Assembly: GCA_022410635.1 (NCBI GenBank)
Contig: JAJVDF010000210.1
Span: 689,990 to 753,989 of the forward strand
DNA length: 64,000 bases
Direction: 5' to 3'
Origin: Tretioscincus oriximinensis
Taxonomy: Eukaryota > Chordata > Lepidosauria > Squamata > Gymnophthalmidae
Below, in pieces: positions 34,523-43,950 of this stretch (position 1 is its first letter; each line of letters begins with the position of its first letter). The notes beneath the pieces are model-generated. The model made no database searches. It was not told the DNA's origin and saw only the letters and a list, made by a program, of their open reading frames with translations. The position numbers were made by a program, and so were the translations under genes.

Positions 34523-34760
34523 GAGCCAGTCTGGTGTAGTGGTTAGAGTAGTGGACTCGCATCTGTTAGTCTCCTGGTTTGATTCCCCACTCCTCCATGA
34601 AAGCCAGCTGGGTGACCTTGGGCCAGTCACAATTCTTTAGAACTCTCTCAGCCCCACCTACTTCACAGGGTGTCTGTTGTTGAGTAAGCAACAAAAGCTA
34701 TATGCGCCACCCTATGGTTGGCGGGATATAAGTACAAATAAATAAAATAAATTAATAAAT
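34523..34760 (+). repeat. CORE/MIR-type tRNA SINE, complete
   Basis: The A box lies in TGGTGTAGTGGTTAGAGTAG and the B box in GGTTTGATTCC. They are followed by the CORE-like block GCTGGGTGACCTTGGGCCAG and CTCTCAGCCCCACCTACTTC. The 3' end GCGGGATATAAGTACAAATA leads into TAAA repeats. This tail matches the L2 tail at 24838-24868, so an L2 enzyme is the likely mobiliser. It is similar to SINEs widespread in squamates (recollection). Confidence 0.88.
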
Positions 34761-34779
34761 TGACAGCATTCCAGGTAGC

Positions 34780-34945
34780 TAGCAGTCTGGATAGCTTTTA
34801 GTTAGGATTAGTTAAAGCCAAGTGTATCAATAGTTACGAGGATTGATTGCCCAGGTGCAATTGGTGGGCCACTGTATGAGACAGAATGCTGGACTAATTG
34901 GGCTGTGATCTGATTCGGAATGGCTTCTCTTGTTCTGATAACTGA
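34780..34945 (+). repeat. CR1-like LINE 3' end, internally deleted
   Basis: It jumps from the 'CTGGATAGCTTTTAGTTAGG' coding-side block directly to TGCCCAGGTGCAATTGGTGG and GGCTGTGATCTGATTCGGAA. About 150 bp of the usual interior is missing, and it ends near TTCTCTTGTTCTGA. Confidence 0.65.
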
Positions 34946-36690
34946 ACACAGTAAATACTTCAATTCAAAGATATAGACCTCTGGATTAAAGATGCTACCT
35001 TGAGAACCTTTGGTCCAAGACTCATTAATGTGGGCAATATTATGTCATGTTTTGCAGAAATGTGTGGCTCAGGGACTGATAGATGTCATGAGCATGGGTG
35101 GGCCTGGGCCTATGGCTTCAGGGACATCCATACCCTGAATCAACTGAAGGCTGTCCTAAGTTCTCATGTGGATGGAGCCCAAGTCAGAATATATCAAACT
35201 GGTATTAAAAACCATTTTACCACGCATATATGCTTTTCTGGACAATACTTTCAATCCATCTTCAGTCCTTAATAACCAGACTAAACCAGGGCAGCATGAA
35301 GACAATAATCCATTTAAAAATCAAATGTCTGTTGCATTTGCCTCACCAGCATTTTGTATAAACCAGCAGATTGTGAGTTTCAAAGCTGATTTACTGGTTT
35401 ACTGGGAAAACCAATTAACAAAATGCAATATAGGATTAAGTAAAAAAGACTGTGATGAGTGGATAGTTCTGGCGAGAAACCTGGAGGATGAGAAATGAAA
35501 GAATCAGATATTAACAACAAGTCATCTAACAGCAGGCTAAATCTACATTCGTAATTCTGGGTTTTTAAAATCTGGATTAGCTGTAAGAATGCATAGCATT
35601 AAACAGGGTGGGCAGCATTGGAACCAAGACATCATGTGCTACAATATAGGTTGATACATAGCCCTTGCAGCCATGCTGTGCCGATTCAGATCTGGTTTAC
35701 AGGTGGATATACCATCATCTAGAAATAGCGCTGGTACAGACATCGTACTAACTAATATGCACTAACCATCATTTTGAATTAGCACAGATCTGATCTTGAC
35801 TATCACTATTCCTATTTATCTGATGTGGCTACTAGGTACGTGCATCAAAGGGTTTTAGTTCTTCTCAACTCTTCTTCCTCTAGTTTTACTTCCTGGAAAG
35901 CCTGATTTTTGTATTGCAAGATAAACACTCTTTGCATACAGATCTCACAATGCTTCTGTATTGATTTTAATTAGAAACTGTAACATACACTTCGCTTTGC
36001 CTATTTGAACTTGTCAATTTCCAGGCTGCCTCCTCAAACGGAGTTTTAAGTGCCTGCTGAATTGCAGGTCTTAATTGCTTACAAAATGTTTTTAAAGCAA
36101 CAATCCAGGCGTCTCAGAGAAATCCTTTTTGCAAAGAGTCTGCTAGAGTGGCAAATGCCTGTTGAAAGATTTGTCCATACGAGCGAGAGGCACAGGAATT
36201 GCAATGGTATAAAATGGTGATTAAAAATGGTGAGAAAGGGAGGTAAAAAACCTTGTCTGTACTAGACTTGACTAGTCTGGGCATCATTCTTAATTCAAGC
36301 ATAATCCATTAGATTTCCCCGCCTGGCACTCCATAATTCCTGGGACATTGTTAATCTTCAAGCCATTTCAAGCTTCTTTTCATTTGGAGAGGTTGAAGGA
36401 AATCATATGGTTCCATTGTAGCGTGAACCCAGCTGATCTGTACTTCCAAAATCAAAACACAACGCTCAGTGAAGACCCCTTTGGACTTTTCAGTTTGAAT
36501 TCTGCAATGCAATGCTTTAATCTTCAAATTCAAGAACATAATCTGTGCATGTGCACAAAATGGAACAGAATGGAAAAGCAGTATTTATCAATTTTTAAAA
36601 AGACGAACAACATTTATTAAGGGTGACCTTTTTGTGTGTGTCACTTCTAATAGCAAATGATAAGATGTTTGCATCATCAATAAAAAGATG
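34946..36690. other. Mostly unannotated; possible old repeat at 35570-35810
   Basis: The strings GATTAGCTGTA, then AGCACAGATCTGAT, recur in the same order at 45320-45790, which suggests an old repeat pair. The rest, including two overlapping frames of 90 and 110 codons at 35000-35498, has no recognisable identity. Confidence 0.35.
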
Positions 36691-36714
36691 CAAAGGAAAG
36701 AACATGCACAGATT

Positions 36715-36930
36715 AAGCTGGTATAAGGAGNAGGAAGAGGAAGAAGGTAAAGGAAGAAGCAGGAGGAGGAAAGAAGAGGAAGGAGAAGGAAGAGCAGCAG
36801 CATTAGGAGAAATAGAAGAACAAGAAGTAGGAGAAGAAGGGTTTCAAAGCAGTTTACATAATATTTTGTTCTTCATGTCATAGCAGATACCTTTTGAAGT
36901 GGGTGGGGCAGAGAGGATATGAAGATCTAC
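36715..36930 (-). repeat. SINE 3' part with purine-rich tail
   Basis: A GGA/GAA-rich tract is followed by GGGTTTCAAAGCAGTTTACA and TTTGAAGTGGGTGGGGCAGA, the reverse of a TTC-tailed CORE-type SINE 3' half ('..ccccacct' and 'gctttgaaac'). The head is missing. Confidence 0.55.
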
Positions 36931-37535
36931 CTGTAAGGTTGTCTATTTTCTAAAAGGTTTAGTGTTCTGGTTTGTTTTGTTTCCTTCTTTTGCTGTGTCT
37001 TGATTTTCTCCAGCAGTGTTTTATGGAATATAGATTCTCTATTGTGTTTGTAAACTGCTAACAGCAGAGAGTTTTATTAATACCTTTGGGAAAACAGAAT
37101 TTATACAATTGGATTGAAAATGGGGGTGCATGGCAGAAGCAGGAGTGCATACTCTTGCTTCTTAAAGCATCAGCTCTGAACACATTTTCAAGAGAGTAGA
37201 TAATATTGCTTTCTTTGAGTTAGAGTTTTACACACAAACACCCCACACACACACCTCAGGGACACCTCATGGTCCAATTCAGCTCTGCTAGTGTACTATT
37301 GGGTTGTTTAATCAGGTTTACTAGTGATGTGGATCCAGAGCTTCAGGATCCAGACTATGCAACAACTGTATTCAACACATGCAAAAGCAGTGGGCAAATC
37401 CTCCTGTTTATTGCACTAATGTGTTGAAGAGAAGCCTCTGGTGACTTCATAATGAAGATCTCACATAAAATGGAGCTGTTCTGTTTACAAGAAATATCTG
37501 GTGAATTAGCTACTGCTGTTTGCAGGAAATATCTG
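36931..37535. other. Unannotated sequence
   Basis: No recognisable feature beyond a short 'acacacac' run near 37236. Confidence 0.4.
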
Positions 37536-37539
37536 CTAT

Positions 37540-37930
37540 AAGACTATAAGAAGAGCCAAGCCTTCAGTGGCAGTCTTCACAGAGATTGGACAACCATCTA
37601 TCTGGTATTGTTTTAGTAAAACCTACATAGAGCAGGGGGTTGGATCCCATGACTATGGAGATCCTTTGCAAGTGTATGATTCTATGAATTGGGCCACAAT
37701 CCATCTGGTCCAGCATTCTGTCTCACATAATGGCCCACGAACTGCACCTGGGCACTCTCAAACAAAAGATGGCAAAACCTTTCTTTGAATCCCGCCTATC
37801 ACTCCTGCACAGAGGCTTTACCAAGCAGTTATCTTAACTGCTGTGGATACATTTAACCTCCATGAGTTTGTCTAATCCTATCCAGGTTGATACCTTCCAT
37901 TTACTCTTCTGAAAGTAAGTTCTATAGACA
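37540..37930 (-). repeat. CR1-like LINE 3' end interrupted by a CR1 insertion
   Basis: The outer element starts AAGACTATAAGAAGAGCCA, stops, and resumes at 37690 with TTGGGCCACAATCCATCTGG. It goes on to CTAATCCTATCCAGGTTGAT. The interruption is the CR1 copy at 37561-37689 in opposite orientation. Confidence 0.75.
37561..37689 (+). repeat. CR1 LINE 3' end nested in an older copy
   Basis: CAGTCTTCACAGAGATTGGA, AGCAGGGGGTTGGATCCCAT and TGATTCTATGAA follow the classic CR1 end, including the terminal ATTCTATGA octamer. It is 5' truncated to about 130 bp and lies in an older CR1-like element of opposite strand. Confidence 0.75.
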
Positions 37931-37944
37931 AATGATCTCACTAA

Positions 37945-38002
<58 letters not shown>
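37945..38002. repeat. (ATG)n microsatellite
   Basis: About 19 uninterrupted ATG triplets. Confidence 0.95.
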
Positions 38003-38004
<2 letters not shown>

Positions 38005-39413
38005 ATATTCAGCAATATTATTTTATGTTTTAGATTACAGAGTTTTATACATGGAAGACCTCGGTGTAGGAACAAGATTTCTATTAAGAAAAATTTAGAC
38101 CGCAGGTACATAGAGAAACATGACATCTATAGACCTTTATCCTGATTTGGTGACTAATACAATGTCTGGTTCGCCTACAGTCAATACTGACTTCTTAGTC
38201 AATAAGTCTTGACCCCACCTTTGTCACAGTCAATATTTGACTATATTTAGAATAAATTAGTAGCAAACATCATTAGCAGTCTAATGGCAGCCTAATAAGG
38301 ACATGGGTTTATGGATTGTGAGGGAGAAAGGTAGTGGGGGTGGCGAAGCACCTAAGATTGGATTCACAGGGAATTCTCAAGTAAAGCAAATATGGAACAG
38401 GGAAAGATAAGACAACTGGTGGGTGTACTTTGCCATCATGAGCCACACCTTCTGCTTCATTGTACCTACTCTGCTTATTTTCTCTACACCCATAAAGAAA
38501 ACATTGTAAAAAGGATTTTGAATGTTTGCAAAGCGAATAAAAGGTTTGTTCCAAGCTAATACCTTTTAAGTAGAGTCCAATAGAATCAGCAGCTTTGGGA
38601 TTTTCTGCATTTATTTCAAATCCATAATCTGGTCCTCATTTTTTCTTACACTGCTGTGGAGTACAGAAGTCCCATCTGCACAAGACACAGCATAATCTGG
38701 ATTGGGAGGCACAAAATATTTAAATATATTTGTACATTACGTCTTAATCTGACTCCAAAATCAGTCCCTTGAGAGTTCTGNGGCCAGAACCTTCCATTCA
38801 TGGCTGTCAGAGCTTCTGAAGACCAGTCCTGAAGCTCAGTGGTCATTTGATGGACAAAACCCAGGTCAGTATACTGTGTGAACTGGACTACTTGATCTGA
38901 ATTATGTGTCGTAAATGCAAAAATAACTTTATTTTGCTTCGAGCTTGGATTCTGTCCCTAGGTTATATCCAAATGTAGATTTTCTCCATTAAATATCAAG
39001 CCTTGCTGAATCTTCTTGATCTGGGTTCCCACTGTCCTGTGTCAACAAAGTGAGCTAACCATAAAGAGTCCATATTCTGTATGGAGCCCTTAGTGCATAT
39101 ACTGATAAGGACCACCAGTAGATGTAGGAAGGCTCTTTCCTGTTTTATAAAACCAACACAAGCAATTTGAATAAAAGGCTGGCAGGCCAGGATTTCCCAT
39201 AAGGTCAACCTGGGCCAAGATCTAGGGTGCAGCAGTCAGGGGCTATATATACAGAAGAAATAACAACTAAATCTTTACAGATTTTTCAGTATTTTGAAAA
39301 CGCTACAATATTTCTCTCACACACACTCAGGGTAAACCACATATTAAAAGAAAATTGCAGATGAGTGGGTCCCTGGGGGTGGGCGGGGAGGAACACAAAA
39401 TTATGTGCATAGG
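38003..39413. other. Unannotated sequence
   Basis: No gene or named repeat seen. Confidence 0.4.
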
Positions 39414-39421
39414 GAATAGGA

Positions 39422-40003
39422 TAGACTGACCAGATTTTCTGAGACCCAAACCGGGGTAATTAATATTCATGCTAATTTGCATATTCATAAATATGCAAAT
39501 TACCCACCAACATGCATTCCCTTCCAAAATTCCCACCCAAGAAATCAGTGAAGCATGTGAGAATTTTTTAAAGTGTGCGAGAATTTTTAAACTGAGAATT
39601 TTTGGAGTACATCAGAATTTTTTAATTTTTTTACAGAGGGGAAGGTGCCTTCAGAAGCTGGTCCCAGTTGCCAGAACCCCCTAGTGGTGGTGTAGAAATT
39701 TAAAAAATATTAAAAAAAATTGAAGTATGCGAGAAAGTTTTGTAGTGTGTGAGAATTTTTATTTTTTTTACTGAAGGGAAGGTGCCTTCAGGAGCTGGTC
39801 TCAGATGCCAGAGCCTCCTAGTGGTGCTGNGGTGAATGTTTTTCAAAAAAACAATTCAAAATAATTTTTTTTTGAAAAAAAACCTTTTTTAATTTTTTTT
39901 TCCTCAGTAAAAACTGGGGAAATGGCGCCCCTCCTGGAGGGTGGGGTAGAGACCCCCAAACCTGTCCCCCCCCCCCAGGAAAAAGGGGGCATCTGGTCAG
40001 CCT
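39422..40003. mobile_element. hAT-like miniature element, long form, copy 3
   Basis: Left end TAGACTGACCAGATTTTCTG, right end GGCATCTGGTCAGCCTA. The flanking 8-mers GAATAGGA (39414-39421) and GCATAGGA (40004-40011) match at 7 of 8. It is inverted relative to 11414-11816. Inside are the octamer dyad at 39475-39500, short 'gtgagaattttt' repeats, and a direct duplication of a segment containing GAAGGTGCCTTCAG (39641 and 39778). No transposase frame. Confidence 0.85.
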
Positions 40004-40715
40004 AGCATAGGAATATGTAAGTCTGGCCCTTGAGGCTAGCTAGTTATTTGCATACATTTACCTAATGAATCACTAAGCCTGTTTTGCCTAGGATAACACA
40101 CCACAGCTATTTTCATCCCCTCAAAGGTCAGCTCCTTGAGGCACCAGCAGTGGGTGGCTGCACCTATTCAAGCTAATAACGGTACAAAGTGAATGTAAGA
40201 AAATGAACTTCTTAATGCTTGCAGAGACATTTCCATGTTTACTGAAGCTGTGCTGCCTAAACTTAGGATTGGAAACACTCCTTTAAAAAGGTGATTAAGA
40301 AAGACAAATGAAAAGAAAAAATGCTGTGGCTGTAGCACAGGCGGCTACGGTTTGGAAAGTTGCCGTTGGCTGAAAATTCATTTCTCTTTCTACATTTCAG
40401 GCATTTCTAGTGTCTTCTCTGCTCATTTTTAGTCTTTGCAACCCAGCTATCATGCCGCATGCTGCCCTTCCCCCCCTCTTCCTCCCCTCTTTTGGAGGGG
40501 GGGTTTGTTTGTTTTTTAACAGTAAGAAATTGCAGGNTATTATCATACCGCGATCTGATTTTCTTTGTAAGACAGAAATGCAGCATCAAAGCAGGATTTG
40601 GTTTGTTCAGTATATGATACAAATTTCATTTACAAATATGTAAACAGGGAGGTTCAAGGTTGGCAAAACTTGAATAGATTCCAGCCTGGAATGATCAGGT
40701 GGGCATAACTTGGGT
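40004..40715. other. Unannotated sequence
   Basis: Nothing recognised. Confidence 0.4.
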
Positions 40716-40887
40716 CCTGTCCCCACTGAGCCTTCTTGGTTATATCTCAGAATAGGAGTGTGCCATCTACATGCTAGTGTAGGCTATGGCAGGTCCCGAA
40801 TGGGGCCTGCCACAGCCTACACTGGNATGTGGATGATCAAGCTCTGTACTGAGATATAACCCAATAATAAGGCTCAGTGGGGACAGG
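40716..40887. repeat. Long palindromic element, copy 1
   Basis: The left arm (40716-40796) starts CCTGTCCCCACTGAGCCTT. The right arm (about 40802-40887) ends AAGGCTCAGTGGGGACAGG, its exact complement. The arms stay complementary up to GGCAGGTCCC/GGGGCCTGCC with a 5-6 base centre. No coding content. Two related, more decayed palindromes follow within 1.1 kb. Confidence 0.85.
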
Positions 40888-41276
40888 GCCTTGGAGACCA
40901 ACTACCTGGTGCTTGAGCGGCTACTGTTGAATGGCTTTACCTGGAATTGCTTTGATTCTAACAGTGGAGGAGAGGGAGTTGCTCCCATCTTCATCTACGT
41001 TGATCAAAGCTNGGGTATCCTGAGCTTTGATCTTCAAAGGCAGAGCAGCAGTGGTGCAGACATTAAGAAGAGTGCTTTGTAAATTAATATTGAGAGAAGG
41101 AGCCAGGATTCTGGAGACACTCTGACTTCCCTTTTCATCGATTCTGCCTGAGAGGCAACAATATGTCAAAGGGATCCCCCTGAGAATTTTCATGGCCTTA
41201 GTTCAACTTTATGATCATTTTAAAGAAGGAGCTGAATTGGTCTGGATCATGATTTCTAGCAAGGGTGCCTGCCTAG
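40888..41276. other. Unannotated sequence between palindromes
   Basis: No recognisable feature. Short open frames on both strands only. Confidence 0.4.
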
Positions 41277-41411
41277 GGCCCTGGCCATGCTGAGCCTACT
41301 TCTGGGATATGCCTTGGGATAAGGTTTGGGCATCCACATGCCAGTGTAGACTATGGCAGACCCCATTCTGGGATATAGCCCATAAAAAAGTTCAGTGTGG
41401 ACAAGGCTTAG
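41277..41411. repeat. Long palindromic element, copy 2
   Basis: GCCATGCTGAGCCTACTTCT at the left and AAGTTCAGTGTGGACAAGGC at the right are decayed versions of the two arms of 40716-40887. The middle has CCACATGCCAGTGTAGACTA, CTATGGCAGACCCC. One arm is shortened by a deletion. Confidence 0.65.
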
Positions 41412-41500
41412 TAGCACCTTTGAGACTGAAATAAAATAAAAAATAAAATAAAATAAAAGGTACCATGAATTTTTGTAGGCTAAGGGTTTGCTTGCACAGA
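41409..41500 (+). repeat. Interspersed repeat, 'GTAGCACTTTAGAG' family, copy 3
   Basis: AGTAGCACCTTTGAGACTGA, an A-rich (AAAAT)n run, then TTTTTGTAGGCTAAGGGTTT and GCACAGACTTCAG follow the family order. The AAAAT run is probably a local expansion inside the element. Confidence 0.55.
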
Positions 41501-41508
41501 CTTCAGTA

Positions 41509-41592
41509 ATATACGACTCAAAACAATTAAGGGAACACGTTAACATATCAGTGTAATACTAAGTGTTCCCTTAATTGTTTTGAGCAGTATAT
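41509..41592. mobile_element. Tc1-type 84-bp hairpin
   Basis: Two 30-bp inverted arms, 41509-41538 (ATATACGACTCAAAACAATT..) and 41563-41592 (..AATTGTTTTGAGCAGTATAT), differ at two positions, with 24 bp between them. The TATA-rich ends and the 'actgctcaaaa..aagggaacac' core look like the terminal repeats of a Tc1-like family known from fishes (recollection). The transposase has been lost completely. Confidence 0.75.
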
Positions 41593-41762
41593 ATTTTAGG
41601 GATCTGTTACAATACATCTGATGTATACTGCAGATGTGAAAGATCCCTNAAACACATTACTACGTCTGTGCAAAGGGCCTATGTCTGCTAGATGCAACTG
41701 ACATTTATGTAGCTGAAGTAAACAATGGTCCAGTCCAGGGCCTTAATTTCTTAAAAGGTTAG

Positions 41763-41930
41763 ATCATTCTGGCCCTATCTTCACTGGCCTTTATTCTGGA
41801 ATCTATTTTAGCCACATCCTAGTGCAAACCATGGCAATCTGAGGCCTGCCATATATTTACTGGCATATTGATAACAGGTCCCTACTGTGAACTATAATTC
41901 AGAATAAAGCCCAGCCCTGGAAGGGTTTAG
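41763..41930. repeat. Long palindromic element, copy 3
   Basis: CTTTATTCTGGAATCTATTT and, inverted, GAACTATAATTCAGAATAAA mark the arms. The centre has AGGCCTGCC and ACTGGCATATTGAT. It is the most diverged of the cluster and keeps the arm order of 40716-40887. Confidence 0.5.
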
Positions 41931-42989
41931 GTCTATCTTATAAGAGTGTCCCCAGGCTGTATGTATGGCATGCCTGCTCTTTCTTCCTCAACATCACTTT
42001 CCTCCCATCATCCTTTGCCAGCCTAATTTTCCATGAACCTGGTTTTCAGCAGGTTTAGCAGCCTGGTATTGGCTAGATGCCCTTGCAGCCTCCCACCCCA
42101 TTTTCTCCAATCAGTGTAAACTGGCCCAAGAGTGATTTTTTNNAAAAAATTGTATGTTATATATTGTACATTTGTCCCTAAAGTCTCAAATGAACCTCCA
42201 GTGAACCTATTTTATCACAGAAAACAACAACCATAACCAAGTTTAGCTTTTGTGTGAAGGAATGTTAATCTGGCATGGGGAAAAGATGGAACCCATAATG
42301 ATGGGACAGATGAGAACTAATATGTGTTATAGTCCTTAGGCTGCACCCATATGGATTTTATTTTAGAAAGTAGCTCAGACCATGATCTCACAAGGGGAAA
42401 AAACAGGAGCAAAAGCTGTGTGTTTTTGTGCTAGGCTAATGCAGTTCCTCTATAATCCAGAGGGGCTTTGCTTTTGCGATGTATTGTTCGCAAAGCAACA
42501 TTGCCAGAATGGAGTTCGCCCTCAAAACCAATTCAGCTGCAGTTCCTCCCAATTCAGATTAACTATGCTCTGGCTGCAATTAGCCTATAGTGCTGCGGCT
42601 GTTGATCCAGTCTCCTCTACACAGAATGACCAANGGACATCAGTGGGAGGTCCCAGAGTGGGGCTGCTGTGTTCTGTTCTAACCTCCGAGGGGGTACAAT
42701 GCTTTTGAAACTATTTTGTGATGGGTTCCTATTTTGCACATACATCAACATATATAGGTTTATTTTTGTATATTTGTGGGACAGCTTAAAAAGGGGGGGG
42801 GCAAAGTGGGGCATGGGAAGAGGAGTGGGGTGGGGGAAAAGGACAGACCCACTGGGTCCGAAAAAAGAGTAACCAAACAAATGTGGACAGTAAGTTGAGA
42901 AGCCAACACAGTTGTGCGAACACTGAAATGGAGTTAGGAATGGAATAAAAGGGCAGAATGAAATTGTATTCATTTTGCTGGGTGTTAAA
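41931..42989. other. Unannotated sequence
   Basis: No recognised gene or repeat. A minus-strand frame of 135 codons (42617-43024) and a plus-strand frame of 108 codons (42382-42708) show no family resemblance. Confidence 0.35.
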
Positions 42990-43558
42990 CCTCTTCTTTG
43001 ACCACCATGAGAACTGAGCCTCAAAGTAACATAAAAGTAATAGTGCAGGCCGGAATAGCTAGGAGATGGGGAAATGTAGATAATGTGGAAGTGGGGAGTT
43101 GGTATAACATATTTTGGGACTATTTGATCATCAATTACATAGAAGAATATTGCAAAGGATCAGGAATTAATCACAAATGTTTGGGCACCCTAGTTGGACA
43201 GTCTTGATAACTTAGGGGAGGTGAAGTTCTAATGTAATGGATTTAATTATTAAAAAGAAGTAAACAAAGGGAACAAGTAAAAGGAAAGGACGAGAGGAAG
43301 AAACTGGAGAATGAGAGAACAAGATTAAGTTTAGTGAAAATTTATGAAGGTCAAGGTTAAATTAAACCAAGGTTGTTATCGAGGAATGTATTTGGTATAA
43401 TAATTATCATGTTTTTCTTTTCCTGTTTGATCCATTACAGCCACTGTTTTGATTGTTTTGACTGTAAATACAGTATTTGGAAGTGATACATGGAAGATTA
43501 ATGTGTAAAAGACTATGGAATGATTTATATAATAAAAAAAATAAATTGAAAAAAAAGA
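42990..43558 (+). repeat. L1-like LINE 3' end
   Basis: A frame with ..GNVDNVEVGSWYNIFWDYL.. ends at a stop near 43205. It is followed by about 330 bp of A/G-rich untranslated sequence and an A-rich end (TAATAAAAAAAATAAATTG, then AAAAAAAAG). This layout fits the carboxy terminus and 3' UTR of an L1-type element. Family inferred from general look. Confidence 0.45.
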
Positions 43559-43740
43559 AGGAATAGTCACTTGAATTCCTATCTTGCTTGCAATCTACAT
43601 TAAAATCAGAAAATATCTTTGAAATATGGATGGGAACACTAGAAAGTGGATGCTACTGCCTCAAAACCTCATTTTTGTAGGCAGAAACAGTTCAAATACA
43701 AATCATTGTCTATGCTAGTTTAGGATGAATTGTAATTCCT

Positions 43741-43950
43741 GCTTTCTTCTCCTTCTCCTTCTCCTTCTCCTTCTCCTTCTCCTTCTCCTTCTCCTTCTCC
43801 TTCTCCTTCTCCTTCTCCTTCTTCTTCTTCTTCTTCTTCTTCTTCTTCTTCTTCTTCTTCTTCTTCTTCTTCTTCTTCTTCTTCTTCTTCTTCTTCTTCT
43901 TCTTCTTCTTCTTCTTCTTCTTCTTCTTCTTCTTCTTCTTCTTCTTCTTC
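43741..43950. repeat. (CTCCTT)n(CTT)n microsatellite
   Basis: About 12 hexamers of TCTCCT pass directly into about 45 CTT triplets, 210 bp in total. All of it is homopyrimidine on the plus strand. This explains the apparent poly-Leu and poly-Glu frames on the two strands, which are not genes. Confidence 0.97.

Noticed and set aside
34523..34600. True tRNA gene from the A and B boxes
   Set aside because: The boxes are present, but the sequence continues into a CORE domain and an L2-type tail, and no cloverleaf acceptor pairing is seen. It is a SINE head.
37941..38145. Poly-Met and poly-Ile frames
   Set aside because: These come from the (ATG)n microsatellite.
40716..40887. CRISPR-like or riboswitch-like hairpin array
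   Set aside because: The palindromes are unevenly spaced, differ strongly from each other and lie in vertebrate DNA. They are inverted-repeat elements.
42617..43024. 135-codon minus-strand frame
   Set aside because: It is antisense to an L1-like 3' end for part of its length, and its composition (runs of Pro, Phe and His) follows a C-rich/G-rich patch at 42788-42840.
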